NCBI RefSeq assembly: GCF_033807715.1
Contig: NC_084610.1
Span: 6,014,769-6,078,768, forward strand
DNA length: 64,000 nucleotides
Direction: 5' to 3'
From: Cololabis saira
Taxonomy: Eukaryota > Chordata > Actinopteri > Beloniformes > Belonidae
The position numbers and the translations under genes were made by a program. This document shows, in pieces, positions 31,013-44,164 of this stretch. The notes under the pieces are model-generated. The model did not search any database, was not told the origin of the DNA, and was given only the letters and a program-made list of their open reading frames with translations. Position 1 is the first letter of the stretch. Every line of letters begins with the position of its first letter.

Positions 31013-33200
31013 ATATTTTGAATAGGACAAGGATTTTTAGAGCCAGGGACAAAAAAAAGGATTTTTGTGGATTATTATCTGACTCTTGAAAGCATCCCTC
31101 AAGAGTCGCCTGATTTTTGTTTTTAATTTAATGTCATTTTAATTTACTTATGTTTTTTTTTCCCCAAAACATCCAGATATTTCACTGAATCTATTATTCC
31201 CTTTTCTTCGTTACAACCATTGGTTTTTTAGAGTGTAAAAGCTGTGTTTTCAGTACGGTGGGTGTATTTCTACGGTCCATCAAGCTCGATTAGTCTTAAA
31301 CTTTGAAAAAATGTGTGATTTTATTCTTTCTTAAAAATAATATAACATTTTCCTCCAAATAATGGTGGAAATTGGATCCGTACTGCGCTCTCTCTGTAAA
31401 ATTGTTTCACATTGGCTGCAAAGCCCAACATATTTGGGTTTTTTTAAACACACAAACCTTCTATTGTTACAGTGTAAAATTGTCTCTGTTGTGGCACCTT
31501 TCAGTAATAAATCAAGCTCATGGTTAGATTTATGATTTTGCACATTCCCTCTGACCAAAGTCTGCAAGCAATCGTAAATGCAGCTAAATAAGAAGAAAAT
31601 AAGGGAAATACCGGTGGAGGGGATTTCTGTACTTCAAATCGTGATGCTGCACGTCAATATCTGATACAGACACGCTTTTTTTTTTTTTTTACAAGCAAAG
31701 TGAGGTTTTTTCCCATTGTAACCCCGAAAATGAATTCATCATTCATGCTCCAGTGAAATATTCCCAGTATCGTCAACATGAGCCCACAGCATGATCGGTC
31801 CTCTGCCATGCTTTACAGTTGGAGACTTAGTTTTAGTTACGGCAGTTAACAGGAGATTTTTCAAAAATACATAAGACTTGTTGAATAAATATATGAAAAT
31901 GTAAGATTTGATTGCCAATAGATGCAGATGCATTCATTGGCATCTAGTCTTCACACCTCCATTTGACCAAAGGTTGGTTACCCCAAATGTTTGAAACACA
32001 AAAAAAGCAATAGAAAAAGGGAATTTCAGTAGACGTGGGTTTCTCTGCATAGAATTGCACTGCTGCACCTTCTCATGGGTCACCTGGTCTACTGGGAAAG
32101 GTTTTTTGTTTTGTTTTGTTTGGGGGGGAATATTATTCTTTGTATGCCTTTAAGAGAAAACGCAAATTGTCATAAGTGTGAATACTCCCAAACTTGAGTC
32201 ATGTCGGGGCGTAAGTGTTTCCTTTTACGATGTGGCCCTTGAGGGTCCTTGGGGCAGCAAAGGCCTGTCCTCAGGTCAGTTGTTAAGAGCCAGGATATTT
32301 AAAAGAGTCCAAAACATACAGGGTTTAACCAACCTAATTAGTTTCAGATGTTCCTATCCAGTTTTCTAAAGTGGTGTTATTCATGTGTCATGTATATAAG
32401 GCACCTTTCTGGTCTTCAAACCTTTTTCTGTGATCTTATTCGTAAAAATCTTTCCAGAACACAGAGAAGGAAAAGAAACCTTTTGCTGAAAGAATCATCT
32501 GGCTGGAAATTACAGTTTGAAACAAGAACAGACTCTCAAACCAGGACTGATTCCTCCTCAGTGGTTGCCCAGTTTCAAAGGTTTGACTGCACCAGACAAA
32601 CACACACGAACAGTTATAATTCTGGATCAATGCAACACAGTGAGAGGATTTCCAAAGTTAATACTTTCTTTTCTTTGAGGGCGTTTTGGCCTTTTTCTAT
32701 TCTTGAAAAGGACGAGATAATTACCAGCATGAATGAACATGACCACCAGCATTAATTTCCTGTGTTTAAGACAGCACCGATTCCATTACTCAATCATTAT
32801 TTAGTCTGTGAATTATGCCAATGGCAATAAATATCGAGACGATCTCCTTCGCAGTGGAACATACACCCTTCAACACAATCATTTAGAAGTGATCTGATTC
32901 AAGAACTATCCATTTGAACACACCTTTCAATCCCTTCCTCCGTCTTAAAGCATCAGTATCTTTTCCCATCGCATATTGAGGCTGGTTCTTTTCCAAGTTA
33001 AATATGGATGTATAAATTTGCTCTAAGTGGCTGACAAAAGATCTTTTTACTTAATTACACGTATCATGACCTTTCCAATGGTATCAGTGATACCTGACTG
33101 GTGCATTGATGATTTAAAAGGCAGGAGCTTGGCCGCAGATGTAATGTTATTGGCCTTCTGAAGTACAGTAGCAACAAATGTATGCAACAGATGTATGTGT
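31013..33200. other. mostly featureless; contains a Tc1 remnant
   Basis: AT-rich DNA without a supported gene. The only recognised item is the Tc1-like remnant listed at 31740. Confidence 0.5.
31740..31835 (-). pseudogene. Tc1-like transposase remnant
   Basis: The - strand reads SPTVKHGRGPIMLWAHVDDT and then GNI. This is the Tc1 transposase VKHGGGSIMLWG block with substitutions. Only a short piece survives. Confidence 0.6.
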
Positions 33201-33234
33201 AATTGTGTATGTATAATTAAGGGCGTGTCTTTCT

Positions 33235-34440
33235 TGTGGGGTACCTCAGGGGTGCATTGTGGGGCCCTTTCCAGTTAACTTTGTATATGCTGCCCTGGGG
33301 TAAAGCCTGAATTAAGGTTCTGCGTTAAACCAACGCAGAGCCTACGCCGTCACCGTGACGCCGTCGTGAACCCTTCGGACTTCTCTGTCACTCCCTTTTG
33401 TCGCGGTGCAGTACCCCCCGCGGCCGCTAGTTCGCAATCTTTTCCTGAATGTTTTATCTGACTTTTCCGGTCACAGTAAATCAAAGAGATAAGGACAACT
33501 ATTGTGCAAAAAACCAAAACAAAAAAAAAATCACACATACACGAAGAAAAGAGCGCTGAAAGTTCACGACTGCTTCAAACCGGAAACCGGAAATGCGTTG
33601 CTACCAAGCGAACCAATCACAGCCCTCTCCGTCTGCGTTTGGTCTGCGTCGCCTCGACGCGTAGTTACAATTTTTGGGAGGTGCACGTCACGCCGTAGGC
33701 ACGGCGTCGTTTTGACGCAGAACCATAACTCAGCCTTTAGTCACTAGGAAATACAATCCGTCCTTTCTATTTATTTATTTTCTTTCTTGCAGACAACATC
33801 CAAATTTGTCTGCCAGTTAAATATAATAATTTTAATTCACTGCAGACATCGTTAAACTGTTTTCGTGTTTTGAATAACTGGTTGGATATTAATTTCCATC
33901 ATCTCAATTAAAGTAAAACAGAGATCCGTATGTTTGGTTGTGCAGACTAGAGGAGGGACGGTGCTTCCTCTTTTGGTTCCTCGGTCTGGTAAGAACTTGG
34001 GTGTGATTTTCATTTAATTTTCATTTAAATGTTATAAAGAGATTAGTTCTGTTGTAAAAAGCAGTTAAGACTGGTGGCCAAAAGTGAAGACACATTTGCC
34101 TCATAAAGATTTTGAAAGAGTCATACATGGTTTTATAACTACAAGACTGCATTGTTATAATTTTTTTACACATTGGTTTGAAAAATTAATTGATTCAGTT
34201 GTTTACACTTCAGTTTCGGCTTCAAATGTTGCTGCTCTTAATTGTAACCAGAAAATATGAGCAAAACATTCCTGTTTGGTCATTACTCACCTAGCTTCTT
34301 GTAGTTTAGGATCGATTTGAAGATTTTACTGGTTGTCTTTAAGGTTTTAAAGGCCTTGGCACCACCACATCCGTCTCATTCATGTTCACACTCCTGTTAG
34401 CACTAAAGTCTTCCAACCAGATGGCCTTCAATGTCCCCAC
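33235..34440 (+). pseudogene. decayed Rex1/L2-like LINE reverse transcriptase, interrupted
   Basis: Before the interruption, 33235-33300 reads CGVPQGCIVGPFPVNFVYAA, the RT GVPQGS(I/V)LGPLLF block. After it come DNIQICLPV (for YADDTQIYLPV), NLGVIF, DFERVIHGFITTRL (for ERVIHAFISSRLDYCNSL) and a decayed RIDFKILLVVFKVLKGLAPP block. The order matches the RT C-terminal half of Rex1/Babar or L2-type LINEs. Frames shift several times. A MITE splits it just before the catalytic YADD block. Confidence 0.65.
33301..33739. mobile_element. PIF/Harbinger-like MITE inside the LINE
   Basis: The ends TAAAGCCTGAATTAAGGTTC and its near-complement GAACCATAACTCAGCCTTTA form inverted repeats with a following CTGCGTTAAAC/GACGCAG block. 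Much of the interior is CpG-rich (CACGCCGTAGGCACGGCGTC). A 3-bp TWA target is suggested by TAA/TTA but the direct repeat is not exact. The family is, from memory, abundant in fish. Confidence 0.75.
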
Positions 34441-36235
34441 TAATTAGTGCACTAAAGTAGGAATGTCCTCCACAGATCAAACTTGAAGGTGAAGGTTTTA
34501 ATGCTACTGCTGCAAAAGGAGGACTAGCTACATTTGACAAATGTTTTACAGAAAATCATGAATGGCAGTCAATGTCTGAAGTCATTTAAGCATTGAAAAA
34601 GTAGTGATGATTTGGAAACTATCCCTACAGACTCATCAAGGTCATTTAGATTTTTTTAAGGGTACAGGAAGTGAATAAAAAGGTTTGTACACATTTCTCT
34701 GTCCAGTTACTGACACTATGTCATAAAGCCGTACAAGTCAACTTGCAATGTTGCTCAAAGTCAATAGATGCAAAAGGAGGAGAGTCCATCTAATGCTAAT
34801 CCATGTGTGTCTGCGATGTGTGTGTACCGTGTGTGTGTGTGTGTGTGTGTGTGTATTTGAACAAGGTGTGACTAATGAAATGTAAATACACCTTACCAAA
34901 AAAGAAATTGCAAGGATGTTGGATAACTACTTGGCCCCTTCGTGAGAAACACAGTCCCCTGATGACCCCTTACTTAAAAAAACTAACTACAAAAAACCTT
35001 AGATCTTCCCCTGCTTTTATGCTGTCTCCTCGCATGAGCCTTGAGCAACAGAAACCTGGAATCGATACCAATACTATCAGGTTTTTACACACAGAGAAAA
35101 ACACACGGGGCTATCAGGCTGTAATGAAGAGGTAACACTATATTCCCTCACATAACACTGTGATCATGTTACTGTTATCATTAGCCTCATGCCAGGATCA
35201 CAGCACAGAACATTCTTCTTTCCAGATTGTTGTCTTGAAGTGTCAAATCAGGTGAATATTCATACAGTTTATGTTCACGTTGAGCCCAGAACAAAACGAG
35301 ATTGTCGTCTTGGCGTCACGACGTGGAAAGGTGATCGAGCATGAGGCACGGGAGACAGATTTCTGGGATCAGGAATGTCAACAACCACAGTCTGCGGTAT
35401 CAAAAGGAACACTGTAGGTACTGTAAAACTGGCAGAATAGGCTGCAGGTTTTTGGGATATTTATCTTGTCTTAACTCTGGTTGGGGAACAGAACAATTCC
35501 CATTGGTTTCAGCTGCTGTTTTTAGTGATAATAACCAATTAAAATGATTACTTTAAGATCTGTTTTGCAGGCTTCTGTACAAAGCTGAAGCATGTGAAAA
35601 GAGTTTACATGCTAGTTAAGTTTCACTTTTGGTTTTGATTGAGTTTTTTTTTAGAATCTGTTTGAGGTTCTTAATTTGGCACGTTATCAACTTCTCTGAC
35701 TGTTCCAACAAATCACGTCACGGGATAAATAAACAGTTGGTTGGAACCTCCCTGTATATTGAGGGCTCATACAGCAATATAAAGTGATTTAGATGGCACC
35801 CAGTCAGCTATAACAACAATGAGGACAATAAAAGACCAGTATAAGTACATCAAAACAGTATAAAATAAAATCTGCAGTGGAAGCAAACAGCAGTAATACT
35901 TTGTTGTGACATATGGCCCATATTATGGTACAATAAAAAGTTTTGATGAGTAATCCTCCAGCGGGTGTGAGTTAGTAGAAGGGGAGACGTTGTGCATCGG
36001 AGGGGACCCTGCAGGCGATATTCATTGCCTTAACAGCTCGGAGGAAGAAGCTGTTTATCAGCCGTGTCATGCGTGACTTATTAGGTCATTTTCTTCACAG
36101 CACTTCAGCCAAATGAACAGGAAAAACAGGATAAATGCGTAACTGCCATGCAGAGACCCCGCAGAGCGGCCCAGTGAACCCAGAACAGATACATGTGCTG
36201 TACGAGCCTAAAAAGCAAATCTTTCATCATGTCAG
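34441..36235. other. no supported gene; (TG)n at 34829-34854
   Basis: A pure TG microsatellite is present. Sequence at 35900-36080 (GGAGGAAGAAGCTGTTTATC) looks like part of an old fish retroelement but is too short to assign. Confidence 0.5.
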
Positions 36236-36296
36236 CTCTTCAGCAAGCTTAAACATGGAGAAAGACAACATCTTCAGCCGCCGCCAGCTGCTGCAG
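36236..36296 (+). CDS. possible exon, unrecognised
   Basis: Bounded by CATGTCAG and GTATGT. The frame includes SSASLNMEKDNIFSRRQLLQ. It also fits after the two leftover bases of the candidate at 28696 but ends at phase 0, so it cannot be in the same transcript frame as the candidate at 56292. It may equally be a first exon starting at its own ATG. Weak evidence. Confidence 0.2.
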
Positions 36297-36444
36297 GTAT
36301 GTTTTACACAACCACAGCCTGCTTGTTTGGATAATAAGTCATGGCAACCCCACATGTTGTAGCAAGAAAAACACTGATTTCTGATCACCAATCAGACAAT
36401 GTCTAAAGTGAGAAATACAGTATCTATTGCAGATTGAAAACAAC

Positions 36445-37155
36445 CAGAGGTGTCAAGTAACAAAGTACAAATACTTCGTTACCTTACTTAAGTAGAAATT
36501 TTGGTTATCTATACTTCACTGGAGTAATTATTTTTCAGACGACTTTTTACTTTTACTCCTTACATTTTCACGCAATTATCTGTACTTTTTACTCCTTACA
36601 TTTTAAAAACAGCCTCGTTACTCTATTTCATTTCGGCCTTTAAATAAAAACTATCCAGTTAAATTGCTCCATCCGGATAGAGTGAATTTGGTTGTGGTTG
36701 TTTCAGATGTTCTTGTCCAGTTTTGTTCTTACATCCGTTCCCTCAGATTCCTGCAACTAAACTTGGATGTACATTCCAATAAAGGTTAGGATAAATGATA
36801 ACATGCCTCTGAAGTTTGACTTTTTGCACCATTACAATACTTATAGGCAACTAGTCATCATATCTGCTGCTCTCTGAAACACATGTTAATGCTCAATAGT
36901 ACACATATATGCTTCTTTAATATATTTGCATTATACTAAGACGCATTCATTTTCAATGGCTTTTGTCCTTAATGGCTTTTTCCCCCTTACATTACTTTTA
37001 CTTTTATACTTTAAGTAGTTTTGAAACCAGTACTTTTATACTTTTACTTGAGTAAAAAACTTGAGTTGATACTTCAACTTCTACAGGAGTATTTTTAAAC
37101 TCTAGTATCTATACTTCTACCTGAGTAATGAATGTGAATACTGAAGACACCTCTG
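36445..37155. mobile_element. hAT non-autonomous element, copy 1 (711 bp)
   Basis: It begins CAGAGGTGTCAAGTAACAAA and ends GAAGACACCTCTG, with the 8-bp duplication AAAACAAC on both sides (36437-36444, 37156-37163). No open transposase. The interior has many TACTT/AAGTA phrases. Copy 2 lies at 56442 in the opposite orientation. Confidence 0.92.
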
Positions 37156-37295
37156 AAAACAACTTCACAAAAATTAAGTCAAAAAGAAAAAAAAACTAAC
37201 CCCAAAATAATCCCATGATTTAAAAGCTTATAGATCCACATTTAGTAACAATAAATTACTATTTCAACCTAAGCAGCCACAGTAGTTATTTTCTT

Positions 37296-38205
37296 TGTGA
37301 CTTAATCAGTCCCTCAATGGTTGCAGAGGAATTTTGGCTCTTTCATCATTACAGCGTTTCTTCAGTTCATTGAGGTTCTGGGAAATTCTATTATGCACGC
37401 TTCTCTTAAGATGATATGGCATCTCAGGTGGTTTGAGGTCGGGACTTTGGCAGGACCATTCCAAAACATTTGAACTTAGATGTGCTGGTGTGCTTGGGAT
37501 CATCGTCCTGCTGCACGACCCGATCAGAACCGATCCAAATGACTTCTAGAACAGTCCCAAATAATCCCCCCTTCACCGCCGTGATTGAGAGTGAGTGTGA
37601 AGTGTTTCTGTCTGGTTTTCACCAAGCAAGGGTATTAAGACCAGACAACTTCAATTCGGGCTCATCTGCTGATACAACATTGTTACAGAGGTATTGGGAT
37701 TTGTTCTGATGCAATTTGCAAACCTCATTTGCACTTCCAGGTTTTTCTCTGAAAGAGAAAACTTTGTTTGGGCAACCTTCTTCTTATTATGCTGTCATTG
37801 ATTTTTACATTTACCATGATCGATGAATTATCGCAGGGTCTGGCCTTGGACTGCAATTGCTGGTTCATCATCCACCCCTGGAAAGACTGGCACGATATCC
37901 TGCACGTGAATAATCTTTCTTACTGCTGTTGATTTGCTCAACAGTGAAATGTTTGGACATGGTTTTGGAGCTCTTTCCAGATTGTTGTGCAGCAAAAATT
38001 GCTTCTCTAAGACTATTGTTATTATTATCGGTGTTGTTTTAACCCAGAACTGACTCCAGACCAGCCAACTACCAAAATGTCTACTTTTAAAGACGTCTGC
38101 ACCCCTGAAGATGATCAGTTCATCAAAGGTTTTGCAGCACACAGATGAAACGTACTTTCTTAAATCCTACGGTAGTATTGAGGGGGTATTGCTTAACGTA
38201 TAGGA
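37296..38205 (-). pseudogene. decayed Tc1-like element
   Basis: Reverse-strand sequence carries WSCQSPDLKPPEMPYHL (near 37415-37465), the Tc1 transposase W(P)[10 protein letters not shown] block, here damaged. Further Tc1-like DNA phrases run to about 38200. Frames are broken and the ends are not clear. Confidence 0.55.
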
Positions 38206-40123
38206 TTGTTCTTTCACCTCATTTTTGTTACATAAATAAGGCCACTGTGTGAAGAAAAAGTATGTTCCTCTTTATCTGACGTTGCATTTGTCTAAAACTC
38301 ATTTCCATGATAATCAGAAGGGGGCGGGGTTGTGTTTTTACAAATAAAAACACAAGGCATGCAAACTTTTTCACGTGACTTTGCATGTTGCAAAATGAGA
38401 CACGAAAAGCAAAGATTGTGTTGTGAGAGCACATGACGTGGCTTGTTATTCCTGAAAGATTGCTACCATTTCTCAGCAAGCAGCATAAATCCAAAATCCA
38501 CAATCCACCGTCACAACTCAGATGGATGGTTTTGATTGGGACTCCTAGTCCATATTCACAACAGCGGAGTTGATTCATCATACATGCACCATGAAAACAT
38601 AATATTTCTCATCATAGATTCATTTTGTTAGGGGAGAGCGGTCATGTTGTTTCCAGAACGGACTAGCGCAGGATCTGCAAGCCAGCAATCTCAGCAACTG
38701 CCAAAGCAATTGATGAATCGCTGGCATTGGTCGTCAAGCCCGTCAATCCCCTGAAGATACATGATACAAACTTCTACTGTAGCTTGGAAACAAAACACAC
38801 ACACGAAGAGGCCTCAATCTGCTACAATCAGCCACTTTAAATCCCTGGCCTGCCTGGAAAACGCTGCATAAAGGAAGTGAAAAAGCATAATTCACCCGCT
38901 CTCTCAACGGTACCTGTCAGAGGTACCCTTGAGCGAAACACTCAACCCAGACATGCACGTGCGGAGCTGCTCGGCAGGCAGCAGCAGAAGATTGTGGTTT
39001 TTGCTGAGCAGCTCCCAGGTGTGATGCTGTGAAACTTTATGATCAGGGAGATACGGAGAGAACAGCGTGCCTGCTCAGCAAAATCTTGCAAGGTAAATAA
39101 AGTTCAGAAAAAGAAACTAATGAGTCATCTGGCCCTCCGAAGAAGATGGCAGCGCCCGCCGTGTCTGGTCTCTTCTGTTCAACACGTCTCTGGTCCACAG
39201 CTGAACTCGCTGAACTGAGCTATTTGCCTCCGGGGGGGTTTAATTATGTTACTGGCTAAATCCCTTTTCTCGCTTTAACCTCCACAGAAAAGGAATTTGC
39301 TGTGTCTGAAGATGGCTGACAGTATTTTTGAACCACATCTGTGATCTAAAAGGGTTTTAGGAGCTGGCAACAGGCGACGTCTCCATCAGCATGCGAGTTG
39401 AAATTCATCTTGGGGCAAAGTTCTCCTGTCAATCGACTTTGGATGCAGGCGTTAACATAACATACAAAAATTAATTCTGTGGCAACTTTGGGAAGAAAAC
39501 TGCATGACGTTTGGAGTCAAGAGGCGACGTTGAGAGATCCGTCACTGTCTGACTTTAGTGATTGTGTAGAAGCCAAAGGGCGAGGCATTTCATGACACAG
39601 GGTAACCCCACTTTAGCATCAGTTATCAAAAGATTAAAATGCTAATCTATAGCTGTTCTGCACAAGGCGAGGAAATGTTACAGTGTTAATGGAGTTTGAA
39701 GGGCTGGTGAGGCACAAAGGCAGTTGCCATAGACAACTCAAAGTGGTCTGCAATACAGAATAAATGAATAAAAAGTGATGTACAAGAGCAAAAAAAGTTA
39801 GTTTTTCCATATTCCTTTGTCTCCTGTTTTCTGTTTCCTGGTTGCTTTACTCCATTTCAGTTTGTAAATATGTTTTTTGTGTATTAATTTAGAGTTTAAC
39901 TTACTTTGTTCTCATCTGTCCTGATTGTTCCAACCCAAGCCCCAACCATCAAACTTCCAGGCTGAATCCAAACTAAGATCCGTCGCAGTTCCTCGTCTGG
40001 CCACTGGAGGCCTCAAAAACGAGTCAATCCTCATTGACCTCCATGTTAAAAGGTGCAACTGTAGAGCAAAAATAAACATATTTACAGCCTGGTTCAAAAA
40101 AGCGTTCGATTTCACGTCCATGA
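38206..40123. other. no supported feature
   Basis: Mixed AT-rich DNA. I recognise no gene, RNA or transposon. Confidence 0.5.
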
Positions 40124-40796
40124 CTACGTTTACATGCAGTCAAAATTCAGGTTATTGCTAATATTCCGGTTACTGAAACATTCGGAATATTCCGTTTCCA
40201 TGCGTGAGCAAACAGGGTTATCCCTGTATCCATGGTGATTAATCATTCGGGATATCTGGATCAAACCAGCGACGCACGGAGAACCTCATGACACATTTAC
40301 CGTCATTTCCGCTTCTTCTTCCTGTATCCAAATTCAAAACAAATGCTGTTTCGCGCAACTTTTCGCTCACCTTCTTGTAAATCTCGCTATCCCGGTACTT
40401 TCTACCGTCTACAAATGCAGAAATGTTCATATCCTTCATTACATTTATGAAGTGATTAGTCTCCTCCTCACTCCAAAAATGTGCCGTGGTCTTGTGTTTC
40501 TCCGTGTTTAAAGTACGTCCTGGACTCAAAAGACCAGGATTCCTTGTGAACAGAGCATGTGCAGAAAACAAATTCATGTTCCGTTTGATGGGGATATTCC
40601 GTTTGGCGTTTACATGACCCAATATTCGGGTTTTAAAAGGAGTAACCCAGGGGTCATATTCGGGTTTTTAAAAACCCAAATATGAGCAAGTTCGGCTTAT
40701 TCAAAGGGGTTATTGGTGTTTACATGGCCGTAAAAAAAACAGGGTTATTGCTAATATTCGGGTTTTAAAAGGCTTATTGACTGCATGTAAATGTAG
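40124..40796. mobile_element. MITE with CTAC(A/G)TTTACATGCAGTCAA termini
   Basis: The left end CTACGTTTACATGCAGTCAA and right end TTGACTGCATGTAAATGTAG (as its complement) are inverted repeats; the subterminal GGTTATTGCTAATATTC is shared too. It encloses the Myb/SANT-like fragment on the - strand. Such a domain beside long TIRs suggests a PIF/Harbinger-type relative. Confidence 0.8.
40239..40622 (-). pseudogene. Myb/SANT-like domain fragment inside MITE
   Basis: 127 open codons include AHFWSEEETNHFINVMKDMN and then ISAFVDGRKYRDSEIYKKVS. The spaced aromatic residues and WSEEET start are those of the Myb/SANT-like (trihelix-type) DNA-binding domain found in Harbinger-associated and related host proteins. 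The last helix (EKLRETAF) is followed by a short tail with no transposase. It is probably a relic of the autonomous parent. Whether it is translated cannot be seen. Confidence 0.55.
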
Positions 40797-43260
40797 GGGG
40801 GGTGAATTGATTTGTTGAAGTCAGGAAAATGTATATAAAGCAACAGAATTTATTTTTAATATGACCGATTGACAGTCGGCTCAGCCAATGATTGGCTATT
40901 ATCACCTCATCGTCCGTAATCGTCATGTTAACAAGCTACAGAAGCAACCAGACGTTTCTAGTAAGCCAGCATCGGCTAAACACAGCAGGAATTTTTCAAT
41001 TACGCCATCGAGTCAACACATGAAACAGGATATTCCCCAGTAAACGTCTGTCGGCAGCTATTTGAGCAGGGATCGCTGAAGGAGCTGGTAGCCACAGCTA
41101 ACTTTCATTGACACACGCTGGGTTTGGTCTTACCCTTTATGCTAACCATGGGATCCTAACCACCAGGAATATTGTAGGAAAGTGTTTTATCCAGATCATT
41201 TTAAGAAGTCTTTAAATAAAAGTATCCAGTAACCAAATGTTGCCATGTCAGGTTAAAAGACAGAAATTAATTTTATCAACTTCCTCTTTGGAGCTAGCCT
41301 GAGAGGTTGTAAAACTCTAATATCACTTTTCTGGAAGCTTTATCTTTCTTGACAAATTGATTGCTTATTGTGCATGCTGGATGTTAGAACAGTGCCAATA
41401 ATCGCCCCTAAAAAATCAATTATCACATTGAGACGTACCTAAATACTCATTAAACTGGGTCACAAAGTTTGAGGGGGATTCTCTGTTGGGTTGTTACTCA
41501 AGGCCGACCCTCTGAATTTATACAGTCATGGTCATTTTTATCTCGTGTTCATATGAAAATATGGAAAAGTGAAGCTTTTAAATCTCTTTGCCCCACAAGA
41601 CTTGTAAAATAATTCAAGACACCTATGCTGTAGTGTGGTGGAATAATCCACTCTAAATCAAACCCCAACTTGGAGTTATAGGCTGTCAGGGTCTGGTTGT
41701 CACTGAACAATTTTGGCCAGGGCAGGGGCTTTCCTCCTCCATCTTCCTCCACAAATCCAGGGAGTTTGTTTCCATACAACATGAGCTCGAATTGTTATTT
41801 CTTCCTTGTTTCTGCCAATTACAAATGTTGGTTTAGCTGTGAAAGCTGCCCAGACTAAGCTCCCCGTTCGGTTATATAGCTGATTACAACCACATCTGTG
41901 AAGTCACTTACGCACACAGGCTGTTTGCAGTGTAAACAAGAGAGTTCCGGTGTAAATACAGGAATCAGATACAGCTCACATGACAAAGTTGGTATAAACA
42001 AAAGGTCAACAAATTCCAACGTGTGAAAAAGCTCAGCATTATGATGTTTTGGTTATGGGAAAAAAAAATCAGTGTGAGCAATTGTTACCAGTAGGAAAAT
42101 TACAGCAAAATAAACCATCTCTGACATTGCTGTTATTTTCAACCCCTCCGAAGTAATTTAGTAATTGCAGAGGAATGTCACAAATTCCCTCGGTGTCCAG
42201 CGAGCGTCGTGTGAGGGCGAAGGGCGGCTCAAAATCACAGGCCTCGCCACAGCAGCTCCCTGACAATATGAGTGGGGCAAATGGCTGTTTTAGTCTTCCC
42301 CTGAGCCTCTGGTATAAAGAGGCTGTTGATGGAGTCTTTGATGACAGTGTTGCAGCAAAAACACACACATATTTTGGGAGGCCCTTTCCAAGTCAAAATG
42401 GAAGTTTTTTCAGCGAAAAAAAAAAAAAGAATTCTTCACATTTGCTGGCACGTACGTTTTCCTGATATAGGCTTTCTCTTGCCAGTGTCTCTTTTAAACC
42501 TGTATTTCCTTACATGTTCTTTGTAGCTTTAAACCATTAAAAGTCTTTCCACTTTTTGTTGCACCGATCACTTACATGTAAAAGTTGTACTGCCTTAATT
42601 CAATCTAAGTAATGTGAGTTTGAAGCCTTTTTTTCTGACTATCCGTGAAGCCAATCAGCATTTGATTACCACTTCATGGTTTTTGCTTCTGCCTGGCAAA
42701 CAATTAGCACAAATCTGAAATGATCTGAAAATGCCAACATCTGAATCCACATAATGACAAAGCGATGAAACCAGCTCAGGAATACATGGTGTGAAAGGTT
42801 TGAAGATTGAAGGTGATTGTAAGCGTAATGCTTCTCAATCCAGCAAAAACAGGAAAGTAGTGTGTAAAATGAAGGGCAGATTTAAACCTTGCTCAAACAC
42901 ATATGCAGTGAGAGCAAAGTTGGGAAGTTGAGAACAGTTCAACTTTTCACACGTCAACAAACTGAAGCTGCACAGCTAATTACTAGCCAATGAAATCTAT
43001 ACATGGCCACAGGACTGTTTTGAAGTATGAGCAGGAAGAAATGCCATTGTTCCTTTCTTGGTACGTCGATGGCATCTCAGAATCACCCACTGTTAATTTT
43101 GATTGCTAGCTTATTGTATTGAATCTTGTCTCAGGGCTTCTTCTGGTCAAATTGGGAACCTAAACAACGTTTGACAAAATAAAGCTCTCACAGCTTCTCA
43201 TGGTATGACATCTGAATCGTTAGCAGCCTTCAAACGGGGACTGGATTTTTGTGTTATTAT
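40797..43260. other. no supported feature
   Basis: No gene or clear repeat. The 77-codon and 99-codon frames here (41549-41782, 42069-42368) have no recognisable content. Confidence 0.5.
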
Positions 43261-43261
43261 G

Positions 43262-44030
43262 TGTTATTAGGGCCCGAGCACTGACAGTGCGAAGGCCCTA
43301 TTGTATCTGTTTTTTTTTTTCCTCGTTTTTTTCCTCGTTTTTCTTCCGACGAAATGAGGGCCTTTTTTCCCCCTAAACGTGCCCCAAAAGTCACCAAATT
43401 TGGCATGCAAGCCAGGCCTGGCGAAAAATGCGATATTTAATGGTTTGCATTAATGGGCGTGGCCTAATGGCTCAACAGCGCCCCCTAGAAAACTTTGTGC
43501 CTCAAGCCCCATAATACGGTTTGACGTACATGCAAATCGGTACACACCTGTATCATGTCGCAACTTAAAGAAAAGTCTCTTGGCGCCATGGCCGAAACCC
43601 AACAGGTAGTCGGCCATTTTGAATTAATCGTGTAATTTTGGCACAATTTATGCCATTTCTTCAGTCGCTTCAGAGCCCGAACCGTAACGTGCACCCAGGT
43701 GTGTTATACATCAAAATGTGCGTCTAGATCCTGCGACGATGCGCATTACTTTTCTCAGTGAAAAGCGTTAACATGGCGACAATTGACGCCAAAAAGCACG
43801 CCAGCCGTTCATCTGATTGGTCCATATTTGATAGTCCCTACTTTCTGCCATAACTTTTGAATGATTTGACATAAAGAGTCGTGGGTGGTGTCATCTGACT
43901 CGGTATTGAGTCCTTGAACATAATTGGTGCAAATTAGCCCCGCCCCTTCTTCTGATTGGTCGATATTTGATAGTCCCTATTTTCTGCCATAACTTTTGAA
44001 TGGTTTGTTATAGAGATTCGTGTCCAGGCC
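43262..44030. repeat. teleost interspersed repeat with GGGCCCGAGCACTGACAGTG start
   Basis: TTATTAGGGCCCGAGCACTG and GCGAAGGCCCTATTG start a block with two similar inner phrases (TTTGATAGTCCCTA...TGCCATAACTTTTGAATG occurs at about 43829 and 43968). I remember this opening as a very common fish repeat, but I am not sure of its class. It has no open frame of note. Confidence 0.6.
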
Positions 44031-44164
44031 TGAAGAATCTACATGCAAGTCATACAAGCTTACACTGCAGCCTTTTTTTTTTGCAGATGACCCTGAAGAA
44101 CATCACTTGGTCATTTAAGTCATTAGTTGATGTTGTATCCACATCCCGCATTCGGGACGTCAAT

